A stretch of 13,689 bases of DNA from Thermoplasmata archaeon (lineage in GTDB: Archaea; Thermoplasmatota; Thermoplasmata; Thermoplasmatales; Aciduliprofundaceae). Position numbers and translations under genes: made by a program. The notes under the pieces were generated by a model. It was not told where the DNA came from. It made no database searches and saw nothing but the letters and a program-made list of their open reading frames with translations. Every line of letters starts with the position of its first letter. Within the stretch, counting starts at the first letter, position 1. Shown here one piece after another: positions 13,287 to 13,689 of the stretch. The stretch covers positions 1 to 13,689 of the forward strand of contig JAGGTO010000035.1 of the NCBI GenBank assembly GCA_021163705.1, read 5' to 3'.

Positions 13287-13689
13287 GCAAGGGAATGAAG
13301 GCTTTGCTTCTGAGCATAGTTGCAGTGATTGTAGTGGCAATTCTCATAGCAGCATACTTTGCTTCGCAGCCGAAGGTGAAGTGGTGGAAACCGGAAAAAC
13401 CCTTAGAGAAGCCGCAAATAGATTTTTCGAAGTTGAACAGCACAGTGGTATTTCTCAGGACAACGAAGGATAATAAATCGATGAATCTTCATGGAGGCGC
13501 TGAGAATAGAGATGCGTATTTTGATGTTTATCTATATTCTACTCTTAAAGGCTATTTCTATGATCCAGAAGGTTACGATATCCTCAAAGCAAATCTTACC
13601 GCCTATGCAGAACGCCTGAGCGGGGATTACATACTGCAGAAGTTGGTAATAAGTTATCAGTATGGAAGCGAGAAAGAATATGAATACAC
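13283..13689 (+). CDS. Membrane-anchored extracellular protein of unknown function, 3' end outside window
   Basis: The first 135 codons of a gene that runs off the right edge. The ATG at 13283 has a strong GGAGGTG site at 13270-13276, 6 bases away. Residues 1-6 are polar/basic, 7-27 form one membrane segment (signal anchor, no lipobox cysteine), and the remainder faces outside: a Lys/Pro/Trp-rich stalk (about 30-45, with KVKWWKPEKP) and then a soluble domain with tyrosine-rich sequence (DVYLYSTLKGYFYDPEGYD at about 80-98) and sequons NST, NKS and NLT. I do not recognise the family. The preceding 30-codon ORF overlaps it by 4 bases, so it probably forms a small operon driven from the TATA-like element near 13111. 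Confidence 0.7.
   Translation, partial: MSKGMKALLLSIVAVIVVAILIAAYFASQPKVKWWKPEKPLEKPQIDFSKLNSTVVFLRTTKDNKSMNLHGGAENRDAYFDVYLYSTLKGYFYDPEGYDILKANLTAYAERLSGDYILQKLVISYQYGSEKEYEY

Noticed and set aside
13035..13340. 101-codon minus-strand frame
   Set aside because: Ser/Leu/His/Pro-rich, starts inside the plus-strand membrane-protein gene and runs through A/T-rich intergenic DNA; no ribosome binding site or motif.

Overview
The window looks like chromosomal DNA of a thermophilic euryarchaeon. The best guess is an Aciduliprofundum / DHVE2-type member of Thermoplasmatota, but the genus is inference only. The archaeal signs are a single-chain replication protein A (RPA) with a zinc-binding OB domain, an operon partner of the RPA-associated COG3390 type, A/T-rich TATA elements about 25 bases before starts that lack a ribosome binding site, a DUF1616-like membrane protein, and heavy use of AGA/AGG and ATA codons. 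Genes are packed tightly, with ATGA overlaps at several junctions.

Layout. Positions 1-2865 (minus) hold two permease-like genes of the MacB/FtsX class. One is an FtsX-type permease. The other is a large protein that runs off the left edge, with a MacB-like core followed by a long ectodomain rich in N-glycosylation sequons. A 42-bp divergent promoter separates them from a plus-strand LolD/MacB-type ATPase (2908-3561), which overlaps a DUF1616-like membrane protein (3551-4276). Together these probably form one ABC-type export or cell-surface machine. Next come a duplicated MgtE/SLC41-like cation transporter (4333-5484), a small RelB-like antitoxin with a broken RelE-like toxin (5551-5803), and a CPA2-type Na+/H+ antiporter (5884-7128) whose start lies in a 28-bp dyad.

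The antiporter converges on the RPA operon: the two stop codons share the palindrome CTAG (7125-7128). On the minus strand, 9257-7980 encodes RPA and 7976-7125 its partner, driven by a TATA box at 9294-9301. Upstream of these, also on the minus strand, an ATGA-coupled pair encodes the two subunits of a hydantoinase/5-oxoprolinase-type ATP-dependent enzyme, HyuA (12696-10837) and HyuB (10840-9314).

The right end (12697-13689) is mostly A/T-rich and intergenic. It has one possible 56-codon gene, a 9-bp inverted repeat, a likely promoter, two tiny ORFs with good ribosome binding sites, and the start of a membrane-anchored extracellular protein of unknown function that runs off the right edge. 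No tRNA, rRNA, CRISPR array or insertion sequence was seen.
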